In this document: positions 28,377 to 37,028 of the stretch, one piece after another
Position numbering within the stretch: position 1 is the first letter of the stretch
Layout of the letters: every line of letters begins with the position of its first letter
Virus record (IMG/VR): IMGVR_UViG_3300027759_000176
Coordinates: 1-40,377 of that record
Direction: 5' to 3' (one strand)
Source: a virus
DNA: 40,377 bases
Notes under the pieces: model-generated
Seen by the model: the letters and a program-made list of their open reading frames with translations, nothing else
Told to the model about the DNA's origin: nothing
Databases searched by the model: none
Program-made: the position numbers and the translations under genes

Positions 28377-30686
28377 TTAAAGTGTGGAAATATATTCGTA
28401 CTGACCATCATTCCACATGAGAATTTTACCTCCGGGTGTTAAAGATATACCAGAGGCTACCCCATTGCTGTAATACACCGATATTGATTGAGTAGAGGCT
28501 GAAGTATTAACTATAAATTGTTTTCTGTTTTTAGATGTATTTGGCACAGCGTTATACACTATTGCACCAACCCTAGTGTTTGTTATTGCTAATGTTTCGG
28601 AATCAGTTGCAAGAATTTGGTAGTCTGTTGGATATGAACCGTAAACTAAACCAGAATGAGCATACCCAATAATTGGAACGCCTGTTGTGGTTGCTTCGTG
28701 GCAATTCTCCAGTACTGTGAACTTTCCATTGAATCCATTACCAGAAGCAAAACCGTATGTATTACAGTTTTTAGCAGAAATAAACCACTGAAAACCCACG
28801 TTTGAACTAGAAGGCTGAGAAGAACTAGCAATTGCTTTAGCTCCCGCAATGGCTAGTCTAAAATTACAGTTATCAACGCTTAACGTGTTTTGAATTCCCG
28901 TAGATGTTCCGGTCCCATAAGTAAATATGCCGTAATTTTTAACACTGAGAAAAATACAATCTCTAACCGCACAGTTATAAAACTGAGTGTAGCTGGTGCT
29001 TACAGCATTTACACCAAAAGCAATGTCTGCAACAGTTGCCGTACTATTGTTTAAAAAGCACGATTGTATAGTTACGTTTTTAGCTTGATTGGCGACAAAA
29101 ATACCGTAATTTAAACACCCCTCAATGTAGCAACCTTGGATTAAAGCGGCAACTACGCCGTAATAAAACGCTATCCCTGTGCCGCAACCTTGAGGGTTGC
29201 AGCCAATTAAGTTTATGTTGGGATATAGCTCACTTGCTACTGGATTAATAGCCTGATCTCCAGCTTGAAAACCAGTGTACCAATTCACAAAATTGCAATT
29301 GGTAAAGTTGAATTCGCCACCAAGGAATGATGTAGCTGCACCCATGTCAATAGATACGCCAATTCCAGATGAGTATATGTACGAGCCAAGTTTCTCTAAA
29401 TTTAACTTATTGGCATAAACATAAAATGCCAATGAAAATTTTACACCGTTTCCAGTGTTATAGGTTGTTCCACCTTCGTTTGTAATAGTTACTCTAGAAA
29501 TGCACGCTTCTGAAATTGGATGTGCCGGGGAAGCTACACCATTAAAAGACAACGCATATCCCGTTGTATTTGCTTTTATTGAAATATCTTCTAGGACAAA
29601 CTTTTCTGCTGAATATGTAGTTGCAGAACTAATGGATAAGCAATCGCCAGTGGTGTTTACAAAGTTTAATACAGACCCCATAGCTCCAGCACCTACTCCT
29701 CCACCGCCTTTTCCTTTAATGGTTAGACCAATAGTTCCAACTAAGGAAATTGGGTTTAGTGAGTAAGAACCTAACTGGAGCAACACTACTCCGTTAGTTC
29801 CATAAGCGCCAGCAGCAGCAAATGCGGCATTGAATGCAGCCGTATTAATAGCAGCAGATGCACCGGGGCTTGCACCATAATCACTAACACTCACACTCTC
29901 ACGCAGCTTAGTCTGCACTGTGGTGGCTACGGCTCCTGTGCCTGCTGGTGTATATCCAACATTAGCTGAACCTGTTGCTCCATTTAATATAGCAATATTT
30001 GCATTTGTTGCTGCTAAGGCTATTACAGTTGCTTTTTCAGTATCAAGTTCATTCAAAGCTGCTTGAACATTGGTAGCTGAAATTCCACCAGCGGGAATGT
30101 TTGTAATTTGAGAAGCAGCACCACTAAAACCAGCAGGAAGTGATTGCTTGTACTTTACAAGAATAATGCTTCCCAAAGGAGCAGCAGTTGTTGTTGTAAA
30201 TGTTGTTGTTGAAAATGTGTAATCAGTATTTGGCGTTTGAGTTACACCATTAATAGACACATCAAGATTGTTAATCACAACAGGATTAGCAGTCATTGTC
30301 CAATTTACTGTAAAACCATTTCCTGTAAACACATCTGCATAAGCAGTTGCATAAACAGAAGAATCACTTAACAAGCCTGGTGTTGACCAAACAACAACTG
30401 TTGGATTGCGTGAATCAATAAAAGCAATTGACATCCATACAGTTCCAAGAGGAACATTGCCAATAAATGAAGACCAACCTACAGGAGGTACTCCAATATT
30501 AGTTAAAAAGTCCCATGATCCACCAGTTGGAGTTGCTGGAGGTGAAGCAGCTTCTGTAAAGATAAACCATTCAAAGTATGTACTGTAATTAATGTCATTA
30601 CCAAGGCCATACAGACCATTTGATTCACTTAGGCCATATAAACCATTGGATTCCGCAAGAGTTCCATAAAGAGTTCCAAAGGACAT
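28377..30686 (-). CDS. Tailspike, anchor plus pectate-lyase-like beta-helix, 769 aa
   Basis: Residues 1-200 form an anchor region that begins with a short repeat (ESNGLYGL twice) and has fibronectin-like or phage-T7-type strands (YADVFTGNGFTVNWTM...VINNLDVSINGVTQTP...TPNTDYTF). A VQTKLRESVSVSDYGASPG junction then leads into a long right-handed beta-helix (VVLLQLGSYSLNPISLVGTIG...) to about residue 700, and a small C-terminal beta domain. This junction is widespread in phage depolymerase spikes. It is the first receptor-binding gene after the adaptor. Confidence 0.85.
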   Translation of the reverse strand: MSFGTLYGTLAESNGLYGLSESNGLYGLGNDINYSTYFEWFIFTEAASPPATPTGGSWDFLTNIGVPPVGWSSFIGNVPLGTVWMSIAFIDSRNPTVVVWSTPGLLSDSSVYATAYADVFTGNGFTVNWTMTANPVVINNLDVSINGVTQTPNTDYTFSTTTFTTTTAAPLGSIILVKYKQSLPAGFSGAASQITNIPAGGISATNVQAALNELDTEKATVIALAATNANIAILNGATGSANVGYTPAGTGAVATTVQTKLRESVSVSDYGASPGASAAINTAAFNAAFAAAGAYGTNGVVLLQLGSYSLNPISLVGTIGLTIKGKGGGGVGAGAMGSVLNFVNTTGDCLSISSATTYSAEKFVLEDISIKANTTGYALSFNGVASPAHPISEACISRVTITNEGGTTYNTGNGVKFSLAFYVYANKLNLEKLGSYIYSSGIGVSIDMGAATSFLGGEFNFTNCNFVNWYTGFQAGDQAINPVASELYPNINLIGCNPQGCGTGIAFYYGVVAALIQGCYIEGCLNYGIFVANQAKNVTIQSCFLNNSTATVADIAFGVNAVSTSYTQFYNCAVRDCIFLSVKNYGIFTYGTGTSTGIQNTLSVDNCNFRLAIAGAKAIASSSQPSSSNVGFQWFISAKNCNTYGFASGNGFNGKFTVLENCHEATTTGVPIIGYAHSGLVYGSYPTDYQILATDSETLAITNTRVGAIVYNAVPNTSKNRKQFIVNTSASTQSISVYYSNGVASGISLTPGGKILMWNDGQYEYISTL

Positions 30687-30694
30687 AATATTTC

Positions 30695-31684
30695 CTACTT
30701 AAAGCTGTAACGGTATGAACGAGGTTGGTATTCAGAGGTCAAATGTTGATCTCCACCAGCCCATTTATCTTTTTGTACTTGGTCGCCAATTAGACCGTAA
30801 GCATCATCAAATCTGCTTTTCCACTTTTGTGATTCTTCAGTATTCTTATTTTTATCATAGTAAGCCTGAAGTGTGCCATACATATAGCCTTCTGGAAAGG
30901 AAGCTAATACGCCATTAGATTGTCCAACTGGATTAAGAGCATCACCAGTAGCACTAAACAAGAATGGAAAAGCTTTTTGATAATAGGCTTTGATAGTTAC
31001 ATTAACACCGGGATTGGGTGTAAAAACATAACGATTACCAACTTCAGAGAATGAAGCACGAATAACCCGTGGAACACCAAATGGTCGAATATACAGTTGG
31101 TCAATCATCCTACGGCGAATAATCTCACGATCACCAACCCGGTCATACACAATCCACGGCCCCATTGCTGTAGCTCCAGCGGGTTGATTAGATGGTTGTG
31201 AATCTTGGAAAAACAAAATAGGCCAGTTCATATCAACTGGAATATCTGCCATACCTTGACTGTCAGTAGTCAAAAATGTTGGATCAGTTACTGAAAATGG
31301 ATCACTACGAAGAGCAGGAAGCTCTAATTTACGCATCTGCATCTCAGCAAGTTGAATACTCGCCAAGATTTCCATAGAAGACTGAGAAGGCATCTTCAGA
31401 ATGGTGCAAGGCAGCGTCAGATTGGCCCATATGCCATCAGGATCAGAAACTACTACATTGGTAGCATTAACAGCTAATACAGCCGTATAGGGCAGCATAG
31501 TGCTTACACCGATAAAGTCACCAGGCATTACAAGAGTACGGGGATCGGCTGAAGTAGTGATTGTTACTACAGTACCACCAGCAATTACTGTGGCAGTAAT
31601 AGAAAGTGGAGATGGGATTGCACCAACCCATTGTGCAACTCTACTTACCAAAGAATTTGCTGATTGAATAAACAGAGCTGCCAT
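30695..31684 (-). CDS. Head-tail adaptor / tail accessory factor (P22 gp4-like), 329 aa
   Basis: This protein would form the ring below the portal. It starts with a helix (LFIQSANSLVSRVAQWVGAI), has a beta insertion (ITATVIAGGTVVTITTSADPRTLVMPGDFI, about 28-60) and then the helical core SSMEILASIQLAEMQMRKLELPALRSDPF, followed by the strand-rich GIYVRP-style segment (YIRPFGVPRVIRASFSEVGNRYVF). That matches P22 gp4/phage-adaptor proteins in outline. Length and position between capsid and tail genes agree. Confidence 0.7.
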   Translation of the reverse strand: MAALFIQSANSLVSRVAQWVGAIPSPLSITATVIAGGTVVTITTSADPRTLVMPGDFIGVSTMLPYTAVLAVNATNVVVSDPDGIWANLTLPCTILKMPSQSSMEILASIQLAEMQMRKLELPALRSDPFSVTDPTFLTTDSQGMADIPVDMNWPILFFQDSQPSNQPAGATAMGPWIVYDRVGDREIIRRRMIDQLYIRPFGVPRVIRASFSEVGNRYVFTPNPGVNVTIKAYYQKAFPFLFSATGDALNPVGQSNGVLASFPEGYMYGTLQAYYDKNKNTEESQKWKSRFDDAYGLIGDQVQKDKWAGGDQHLTSEYQPRSYRYSFK

Positions 31685-31693
31685 TATGTAACC

Positions 31694-32188
31694 TTATTTT
31701 GTAGGTATTGCAGGATTATAGGGCAGTGGAATCTTTCCACTTGGATGACATACAAAATCGCTGTAATACTCATTAACAATTGCGTAAAAAAGAATCTTAT
31801 CTTTCTTTTCCATCTTAATAAGTTCCCATGAACGGTTATTAAAATACTTGGAAGTAATCTCATGCACAAAGCATTTTGGTAACTCCATTGCATGAAATGT
31901 ACCAGCAAAGAATGGATTATCAGTACCATTTTCTTTGTAAAACTCACGCATTTCTTTACAGCGTTGACGAATAGGTTCGACATTCTTTTGTTCATATTGA
32001 ACATACCGAGCACCATCTTGTGATCCAACTTTGTAATTAATGTTGGGTGTCATAAAGGTTTGTGACCAAGTACCTGACTTCACTTCATTAAAAAGTTTGT
32101 CATTTTTGGATAAAACGCCTTCAATACCACCTTCAAGAATACCATCGGAATAGTATTTCTCGTTTACTTGAATATCATCATCAATCAT
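31694..32188 (-). CDS. Late protein between capsid and adaptor, 164 aa
   Basis: This is an unrecognised 164-residue protein with an acidic start (MIDDDIQVNEKYYSDG) and a helical/beta middle (RQRCKEMREFYKENG; FVHEITSKYFNNRSWELIK). It lies where many podophages encode a decoration, head-closure or hypothetical protein. It contains no membrane segment. The promoterless gap upstream holds a terminator, so expression may partly depend on readthrough. Confidence 0.65.
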   Translation of the reverse strand: MIDDDIQVNEKYYSDGILEGGIEGVLSKNDKLFNEVKSGTWSQTFMTPNINYKVGSQDGARYVQYEQKNVEPIRQRCKEMREFYKENGTDNPFFAGTFHAMELPKCFVHEITSKYFNNRSWELIKMEKKDKILFYAIVNEYYSDFVCHPSGKIPLPYNPAIPTK

Positions 32189-32209
32189 TTAATTCTCCAT
32201 GCTTTATAA

Positions 32210-32233
32210 AAGGGGACTGCGAACAATCCCCTT
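32210..32233 (-). terminator. Hairpin terminator after the major capsid gene
   Basis: On the minus strand AAGGGGA and TCCCCTT (32233-32227 and 32216-32210) form a 7-bp stem with a 10-nt loop, followed by TTATAAA. It lies between the capsid gene and the next late gene, the usual place for a partial terminator that makes capsid mRNA abundant. The T-run is short. Confidence 0.65.
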
Positions 32234-32258
32234 CAATAAATTCCCTACAACTTAGGGA

Positions 32259-33416
32259 TTACAGGTAACGCTGAACTTGAGCTGAAGGACGTGGAACAGT
32301 CACAGCAGCACCAGTTGGAGACACAGCGGCAAGCACTGCAACACCAGCTGGATTACGCACAATCAATGTACCTTCCATGATGTACTGATCCAAAGAAGCA
32401 TCAGCAGAACTGAACACTTCATTATTTGGGCCAAGTTCACGCAAAGAACCCCACTGCACCACATCAGGATTCAGGAACAGTACCGAGGTATTGTCCGAAC
32501 CAGTTTGATCCATGACCCAAGAGTCATCAATCTGATAGGTGTAGTTGAAGTCACCTTCGTAAGTACCAATGGTGTCGCCCTTGTCAGCAGGGTTAAAACG
32601 ATTGATCGAACGGCTGGTTGGCAACATATCACTGATATGAGTACGCATGGAAGTTGGAGCAACCATGTTAGTAATCTTCGCATTGAAACGCTGTTCAGCA
32701 GTAGTAACCAATTGCTTGTACAGGAATGGGCTGAACTGTTGCAGGGTAACGCCTGAACCGAACGTGAAGTAGCCAAGACCAGCATTAGGCAACAGACCAT
32801 TGAAAGGCTGATTAGTAGCAGTTGCACTAGTAACGTCATTACCGTCAGAAGTAGCCAAATTCAGAACCGAAGTTCCGTCAGTGTCATTGCCTGAACGAGT
32901 ACCAGCGTACGAGAACAAAGAACCAAAACGGCGACCAGTATTAGGAGCGCCACCGCCTTGAGTTGCAGCTTGACCGCTGTACTTGATAGAAGCACCGTCA
33001 GCACGAACCATTTGAAGTTCAACGTCAAACATGATCTCAGTCAACTGTTTAACTTCTTGGTATGCCTGTGGATCTCCACCAGCTTGTTCAACAGCACGAG
33101 CAGTACCAGTAGCACCAATCACAGTCGAGAAGATCTGTGTGTAGTTACCAATATTTGCACGAGTATTGTCAGCAGCCAGAGCAGTACTAACAGCAGCACC
33201 TTCAAGCTTTGCATTCAAAGCAGGTGTACGGTAGTAATCAACGGGCCAGATGTGCAGAGTCGAATTAACTTTGCGTTTTTTGCTCATAGCCATGTTAGTG
33301 ATCGGGGTACGATCTTTAACATAGTTAGAAACGGTCATATCGAGGTCTTTGACAACGATGTCGGTGGTGTAAGAACCATTACCATTGCCAAGATTGGCGG
33401 AGGTGATTGTAGCCAT
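32259..33416 (-). CDS. Major capsid protein, SU10-type (DUF5309), 385 aa
   Basis: This forms the icosahedral head. The N-terminal TTDIVVKDLDMTVSNYVKDRTPITNMAMSKKRKVNSTLHIWPVDYYR is the SU10_MCP/DUF5309 signature (HK97 fold), with the family's NIGNYTQIFSTVIGATGTARAVEQAGG and the VELQMVRADG helix following. Length of 385 aa is in the normal range. A terminator follows the gene and the scaffold gene precedes it by 15 bp, the usual order. Confidence 0.92.
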   Translation of the reverse strand: MATITSANLGNGNGSYTTDIVVKDLDMTVSNYVKDRTPITNMAMSKKRKVNSTLHIWPVDYYRTPALNAKLEGAAVSTALAADNTRANIGNYTQIFSTVIGATGTARAVEQAGGDPQAYQEVKQLTEIMFDVELQMVRADGASIKYSGQAATQGGGAPNTGRRFGSLFSYAGTRSGNDTDGTSVLNLATSDGNDVTSATATNQPFNGLLPNAGLGYFTFGSGVTLQQFSPFLYKQLVTTAEQRFNAKITNMVAPTSMRTHISDMLPTSRSINRFNPADKGDTIGTYEGDFNYTYQIDDSWVMDQTGSDNTSVLFLNPDVVQWGSLRELGPNNEVFSSADASLDQYIMEGTLIVRNPAGVAVLAAVSPTGAAVTVPRPSAQVQRYL

Positions 33417-33431
33417 GATGTATTTTCCTGA

Positions 33432-34535
33432 TTAACGCTTACGTTTATTTGCCGCAAGCATGGTTGCTAATAGATCCCGAGCCGCATCCTTGTTGCCCGA
33501 ATTTGCTTTCTTTTGAAGTGTTTCAAACTTGTTATCAGGTGCAGTTTTAGCTTTAGCTACAGACTTTTGAGAAGCAGCCAAAGAACCACCAGCATTCCGC
33601 ACTATTGGGCCTTCACGAAACTTCATTCCATCTCGTACCAGACCTAAAAGATATTCATCACTGGAAACCAAATCAATGTTTGGCACACCAGGTACAAATG
33701 AGCCTTGTGCAGACTTCCATTCCTTACCAAGTTTTTCACGAAGGTCAGCAAAGTTAGCTTTGTTAGCAAGGTCTTTATCTGTGAATCCCTGTCTAGCTTT
33801 TTCCAAGGATTCTTGGACGTAGGCTGTACGGGCTTGATAAAACTGACTTACTTTAGGCCGACTATCAGTAATGAACTTAGACTTCTCCTGAATCAAACTA
33901 GCGTTCTGTCGCATTGCTGCTTCAGCTTCACTACGTTGAGTCTCAGTTGTCGCGTTGTCGTAGATTTGCTTCCATTGCTGGTTATATTGTTGCAGAGTCA
34001 CCAATTCGTTTGCCGCTGTTTCCAGTTGAGGAACGATAGTGAATTCCATACCAATTTGCAAACCGTCTAACTCATTACGGCGCTTACTTTCGTACTCTTC
34101 AAAATCAGCTCGTTCTGCTTTCAGTTTGCGAGCATTTTCATGGATAGCACTTCCCTGTCCCAGAATAGAAGCCGCTTTACTTGCTGACATTTCCACAAAG
34201 CCGTTTTCAGCGTCTTTATTGGGAATCTTCAGCATGACATTCGGATTCTGTTCAGCAAAATCTAAGAAGTTGACTGCTTCATTTACACCATCGGTGGATT
34301 CAGCTTCATCTTCAGACCCTACTTCATCTGATTCATTAGAACTACTATCTTCAGGTTCAGCACCATTTTCAGGAGCCGCCTCAGGGGAAGCTTTCGCTTC
34401 TTGTCCTGCTGGTGGAGGTGAACTACTTTCGGGTTGCGGACTGTTACGCTTGTTAGCGGCAATCATTGCAGCGATAGCATCTACCGGGTTACCAGTTTGC
34501 TCAGGGGCGGTGGATTGCTCCATTACGTCTGACAT
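33432..34535 (-). CDS. Scaffolding protein, 367 aa
   Basis: This acidic, Glu/Ala-rich, largely helical and partly disordered protein (N-terminal P/E/S-rich region 1-95, coiled-coil-like middle) ends in a basic, Lys/Arg-rich C-terminus (ANKRKR) that would contact the capsid protein. It lies between the portal-side genes and the capsid gene as expected for an internal scaffold in a podophage. Confidence 0.8.
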   Translation of the reverse strand: MSDVMEQSTAPEQTGNPVDAIAAMIAANKRNSPQPESSSPPPAGQEAKASPEAAPENGAEPEDSSSNESDEVGSEDEAESTDGVNEAVNFLDFAEQNPNVMLKIPNKDAENGFVEMSASKAASILGQGSAIHENARKLKAERADFEEYESKRRNELDGLQIGMEFTIVPQLETAANELVTLQQYNQQWKQIYDNATTETQRSEAEAAMRQNASLIQEKSKFITDSRPKVSQFYQARTAYVQESLEKARQGFTDKDLANKANFADLREKLGKEWKSAQGSFVPGVPNIDLVSSDEYLLGLVRDGMKFREGPIVRNAGGSLAASQKSVAKAKTAPDNKFETLQKKANSGNKDAARDLLATMLAANKRKR

Positions 34536-34544
34536 ATTTATCCT

Positions 34545-34862
34545 TTAAGTGTTAGCTTTTTTAGCAACTTTGCCAAGAAATTCTTGCTTCTCTACGAAGT
34601 CAATAAAATCTCGCACTCCAGCTACATAATGTGCATTAGTAATACGATCTGGGTCATCTTTACTTTCTTCAAGACGCTCCAGTATGTTAAATCGGTAAAG
34701 ATTAAACATTAATCCAAAATCCTCACTTGACATGAGGCGACTGGCTTTTTCGCCATTCTCAATAACTAGAGTTCTACGTGTTGCATCAGCTTCCTTCCAT
34801 GTATCTTTAATCTTTGTACGTTTATTAAAATATTCCCTAATATTAAATACCAAGCTTTTCAT
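34545..34862 (-). CDS. Small helical late protein, 105 aa
   Basis: A 105-residue charged, helical protein: REYFNKRTKIKDTWKEADAT, then ASRLMSSEDFGLMFNLYRFNILERLEESKDDPDRITNAHYVAGVRDFIDFVEKQEF. The same kind of protein occurs between portal and scaffold in some podophages, without a known role. It may assist head assembly. Neighbours are 9 bp away on each side. Confidence 0.68.
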   Translation of the reverse strand: MKSLVFNIREYFNKRTKIKDTWKEADATRRTLVIENGEKASRLMSSEDFGLMFNLYRFNILERLEESKDDPDRITNAHYVAGVRDFIDFVEKQEFLGKVAKKANT

Positions 34863-34871
34863 TATTAATCC

Positions 34872-37019
34872 TTAATCTATTTCTACTGCGGATAGTTTAC
34901 CTTTTTTTGCAGCCATTGCTTCAAACATATCATCAGTATCCATATCTTGCGTTTTACGTTGTGTAAATGCAGTATTTGCTTCAGTATCTTTAACCTTGGC
35001 AGTATTAAGTGCAACCTTACTTGCCAATTCTTGTTCAGCAGCACCAGGAGGTTGTTGTGATTTAGATTGTGCAATCTTAGTAGCTTCTTCAATAGTAGGC
35101 AAATAAGAATCTACGTCCTTAACACCTAATACCCTAAGAGTATCTTCAAATGGTCTACGCAATTTAACAAACAACTCAGGCACTGATGGGTCAAGTTGCA
35201 TCATTGCTGCTGAAAATGAACCTTGCGCTTGAGTAATAAGTTGTTGACGAGTCAAACGGTTCTCATCAGACAAGAATCCAAGTGCCAAATCAATATTAAT
35301 CATGCGGCGATCAATAAACTCAAAGTTCTCAATGGATTTAGCATCCATAAAAGGTTTACCTTTGGCACAAACATTAGCCAACTGCTGAATGTTGTAGTCA
35401 TCAGAGTACTGAACCAAGGTTTTCCAGACAATGTAGATCACATCACGCAGTCCAATAGCGCAATTCTTGACCATTTCATCTTGAATAAGCTGATTTGGAC
35501 CCATTGCAAGTTGAAGTTTGAATCCGCTGTTGCCATCTTTCATGACTTCAGGATTCATTACATCACCGGGGCTGGTCATACCAATCATTGCCATCTTGTC
35601 AGCTTCAAAACGCTGCATAGAGGACTCAACATAAGCCAGATTACCTTGCATAGGTTGAAACTGGAATACGTGTTTGTTGGCATCAAACTTACGGTCAAGA
35701 ATAAACATGGCACTAACACCACGTTGGATTTCTTCCGCATCAATAAACTCAGGATTGACACCAATTCGTGGAGTTGACGATTGCATGGCAAATGACATCT
35801 CTGCACGAGCAATTGAAGTTGCATATTCCTGCATTGGAACCAAGCGTTCAGCCAATGAGTAACCAAAGAAGTTACCTGTAATTGGTTTTGGACACATGGA
35901 TGCCAAAGGAATGAAATCTACTTCTTTAACGTACAAAACATACGAACCTGAGTAACAAACTTCAACAATTTCCTCTTCACCATCACCATCAACGTCTTTA
36001 CGAATCCATGCTGTTGTCAACATGATGACTCGGCTATAACGATCAGCACCAGCAGAAGCAACTACACCTTGACCAGGAACAGGCGTAGAGTCACGAGCGT
36101 GCAAAGCAAGGTCATTCTCCAATGCGCCAGCTTGGTAGGCTCCAGCAGGGCCATAGGCGGCATGATCAGCCAGTTTCTCAAGGTCAACATATGGGAATGC
36201 AGCTTTGCACTCATGAATGGTCATTGGATCGTAAAAACCAACAAAATCCTGATCTTGAATGTTGGAAATTGTGGGGTTACACACAAAGTAATGTTGAGCA
36301 ACGTGCTTAACTTTTACAGTAGTGGAATAACCTGTCAATTTGTACTTGGCACGGTAAATAGTGTTGGCAGATAATGAAGCTTGAATGGTTTCAGCATCAT
36401 TCATATCTGGTGATTCTTGCATTACACCTTGCAAGTCAACATCAATCTTACGCATTTCTTGACGCTTGGCAGTAAGACCTTTTTCACCAGCCAATGTCTC
36501 AAATACACGCAGTTGGTCTTTTGTACCTTCTACTTCTTTGTATTGAGTAACTGGTTCACGTACTGGTGACACCATAACAATGCCATTTTTGTGTAAAAGT
36601 GAATCTTGCGCCCAATCACGGATGATTTGGTAAGAGTCGTTTTTACTGTTGAGCATATATTTAACCATCTCAGTCGCCTGATTGGATTGCTCAGTATCAG
36701 CTTCACTAAAACGTTCAAACTCAAAATTAACCCGACCATTTGGCATCAAGCATTTAGTAATAATGGCGGTAGCGTAATCAACACCAGGTGTAACAACAGG
36801 GTGGATGTAATCAATGCCACGAATTGGCTCAGTAGAGTTACTGACGGCAATATTAAGATAATGGTAATCAGAAAGACGGTTGAAAGTATTTTTAGCTTGC
36901 GTCAATCGCAAGTAATCAACCATCTTTAGATAAACTTCATGGGCTACTTGGAAAACAATACCTTTGTTTCCTTGTGGTGCTTCAATGTAGTCAACAATTA
37001 CGTTCTGTTTATCCAACAT
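34872..37019 (-). CDS. Portal protein, 715 aa
   Basis: This forms the ring through which DNA enters and leaves the head. The length of 715 aa is near that of P22-type portals (725 aa). Recognisable parts include the N-terminal helical start, an IRGIDYIHPVVTPGVDYATAIITKCLMPNG clip-side segment, an acidic loop DVDGDGEEEIVEV, and a FAMQSSTPRIGVNPEFID wing segment, with a C-terminal charged helical tail (SKSQQPPGAAEQELASKVALN...). It lies 9 bp downstream of the large terminase, the usual order. Confidence 0.92.
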   Translation of the reverse strand: MLDKQNVIVDYIEAPQGNKGIVFQVAHEVYLKMVDYLRLTQAKNTFNRLSDYHYLNIAVSNSTEPIRGIDYIHPVVTPGVDYATAIITKCLMPNGRVNFEFERFSEADTEQSNQATEMVKYMLNSKNDSYQIIRDWAQDSLLHKNGIVMVSPVREPVTQYKEVEGTKDQLRVFETLAGEKGLTAKRQEMRKIDVDLQGVMQESPDMNDAETIQASLSANTIYRAKYKLTGYSTTVKVKHVAQHYFVCNPTISNIQDQDFVGFYDPMTIHECKAAFPYVDLEKLADHAAYGPAGAYQAGALENDLALHARDSTPVPGQGVVASAGADRYSRVIMLTTAWIRKDVDGDGEEEIVEVCYSGSYVLYVKEVDFIPLASMCPKPITGNFFGYSLAERLVPMQEYATSIARAEMSFAMQSSTPRIGVNPEFIDAEEIQRGVSAMFILDRKFDANKHVFQFQPMQGNLAYVESSMQRFEADKMAMIGMTSPGDVMNPEVMKDGNSGFKLQLAMGPNQLIQDEMVKNCAIGLRDVIYIVWKTLVQYSDDYNIQQLANVCAKGKPFMDAKSIENFEFIDRRMINIDLALGFLSDENRLTRQQLITQAQGSFSAAMMQLDPSVPELFVKLRRPFEDTLRVLGVKDVDSYLPTIEEATKIAQSKSQQPPGAAEQELASKVALNTAKVKDTEANTAFTQRKTQDMDTDDMFEAMAAKKGKLSAVEID

Positions 37020-37028
37020 TTTTTTATC

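Noticed and set aside
32958-34548. Long antisense open frames opposite the capsid and scaffold genes (for example 32958-33431 and 34039-34548)
   Set aside because: Their products are Ser/Leu-rich shadows with no domain, no good ribosome-binding site and no motif; unlike the HNH frame in the intein, nothing marks them as genes.
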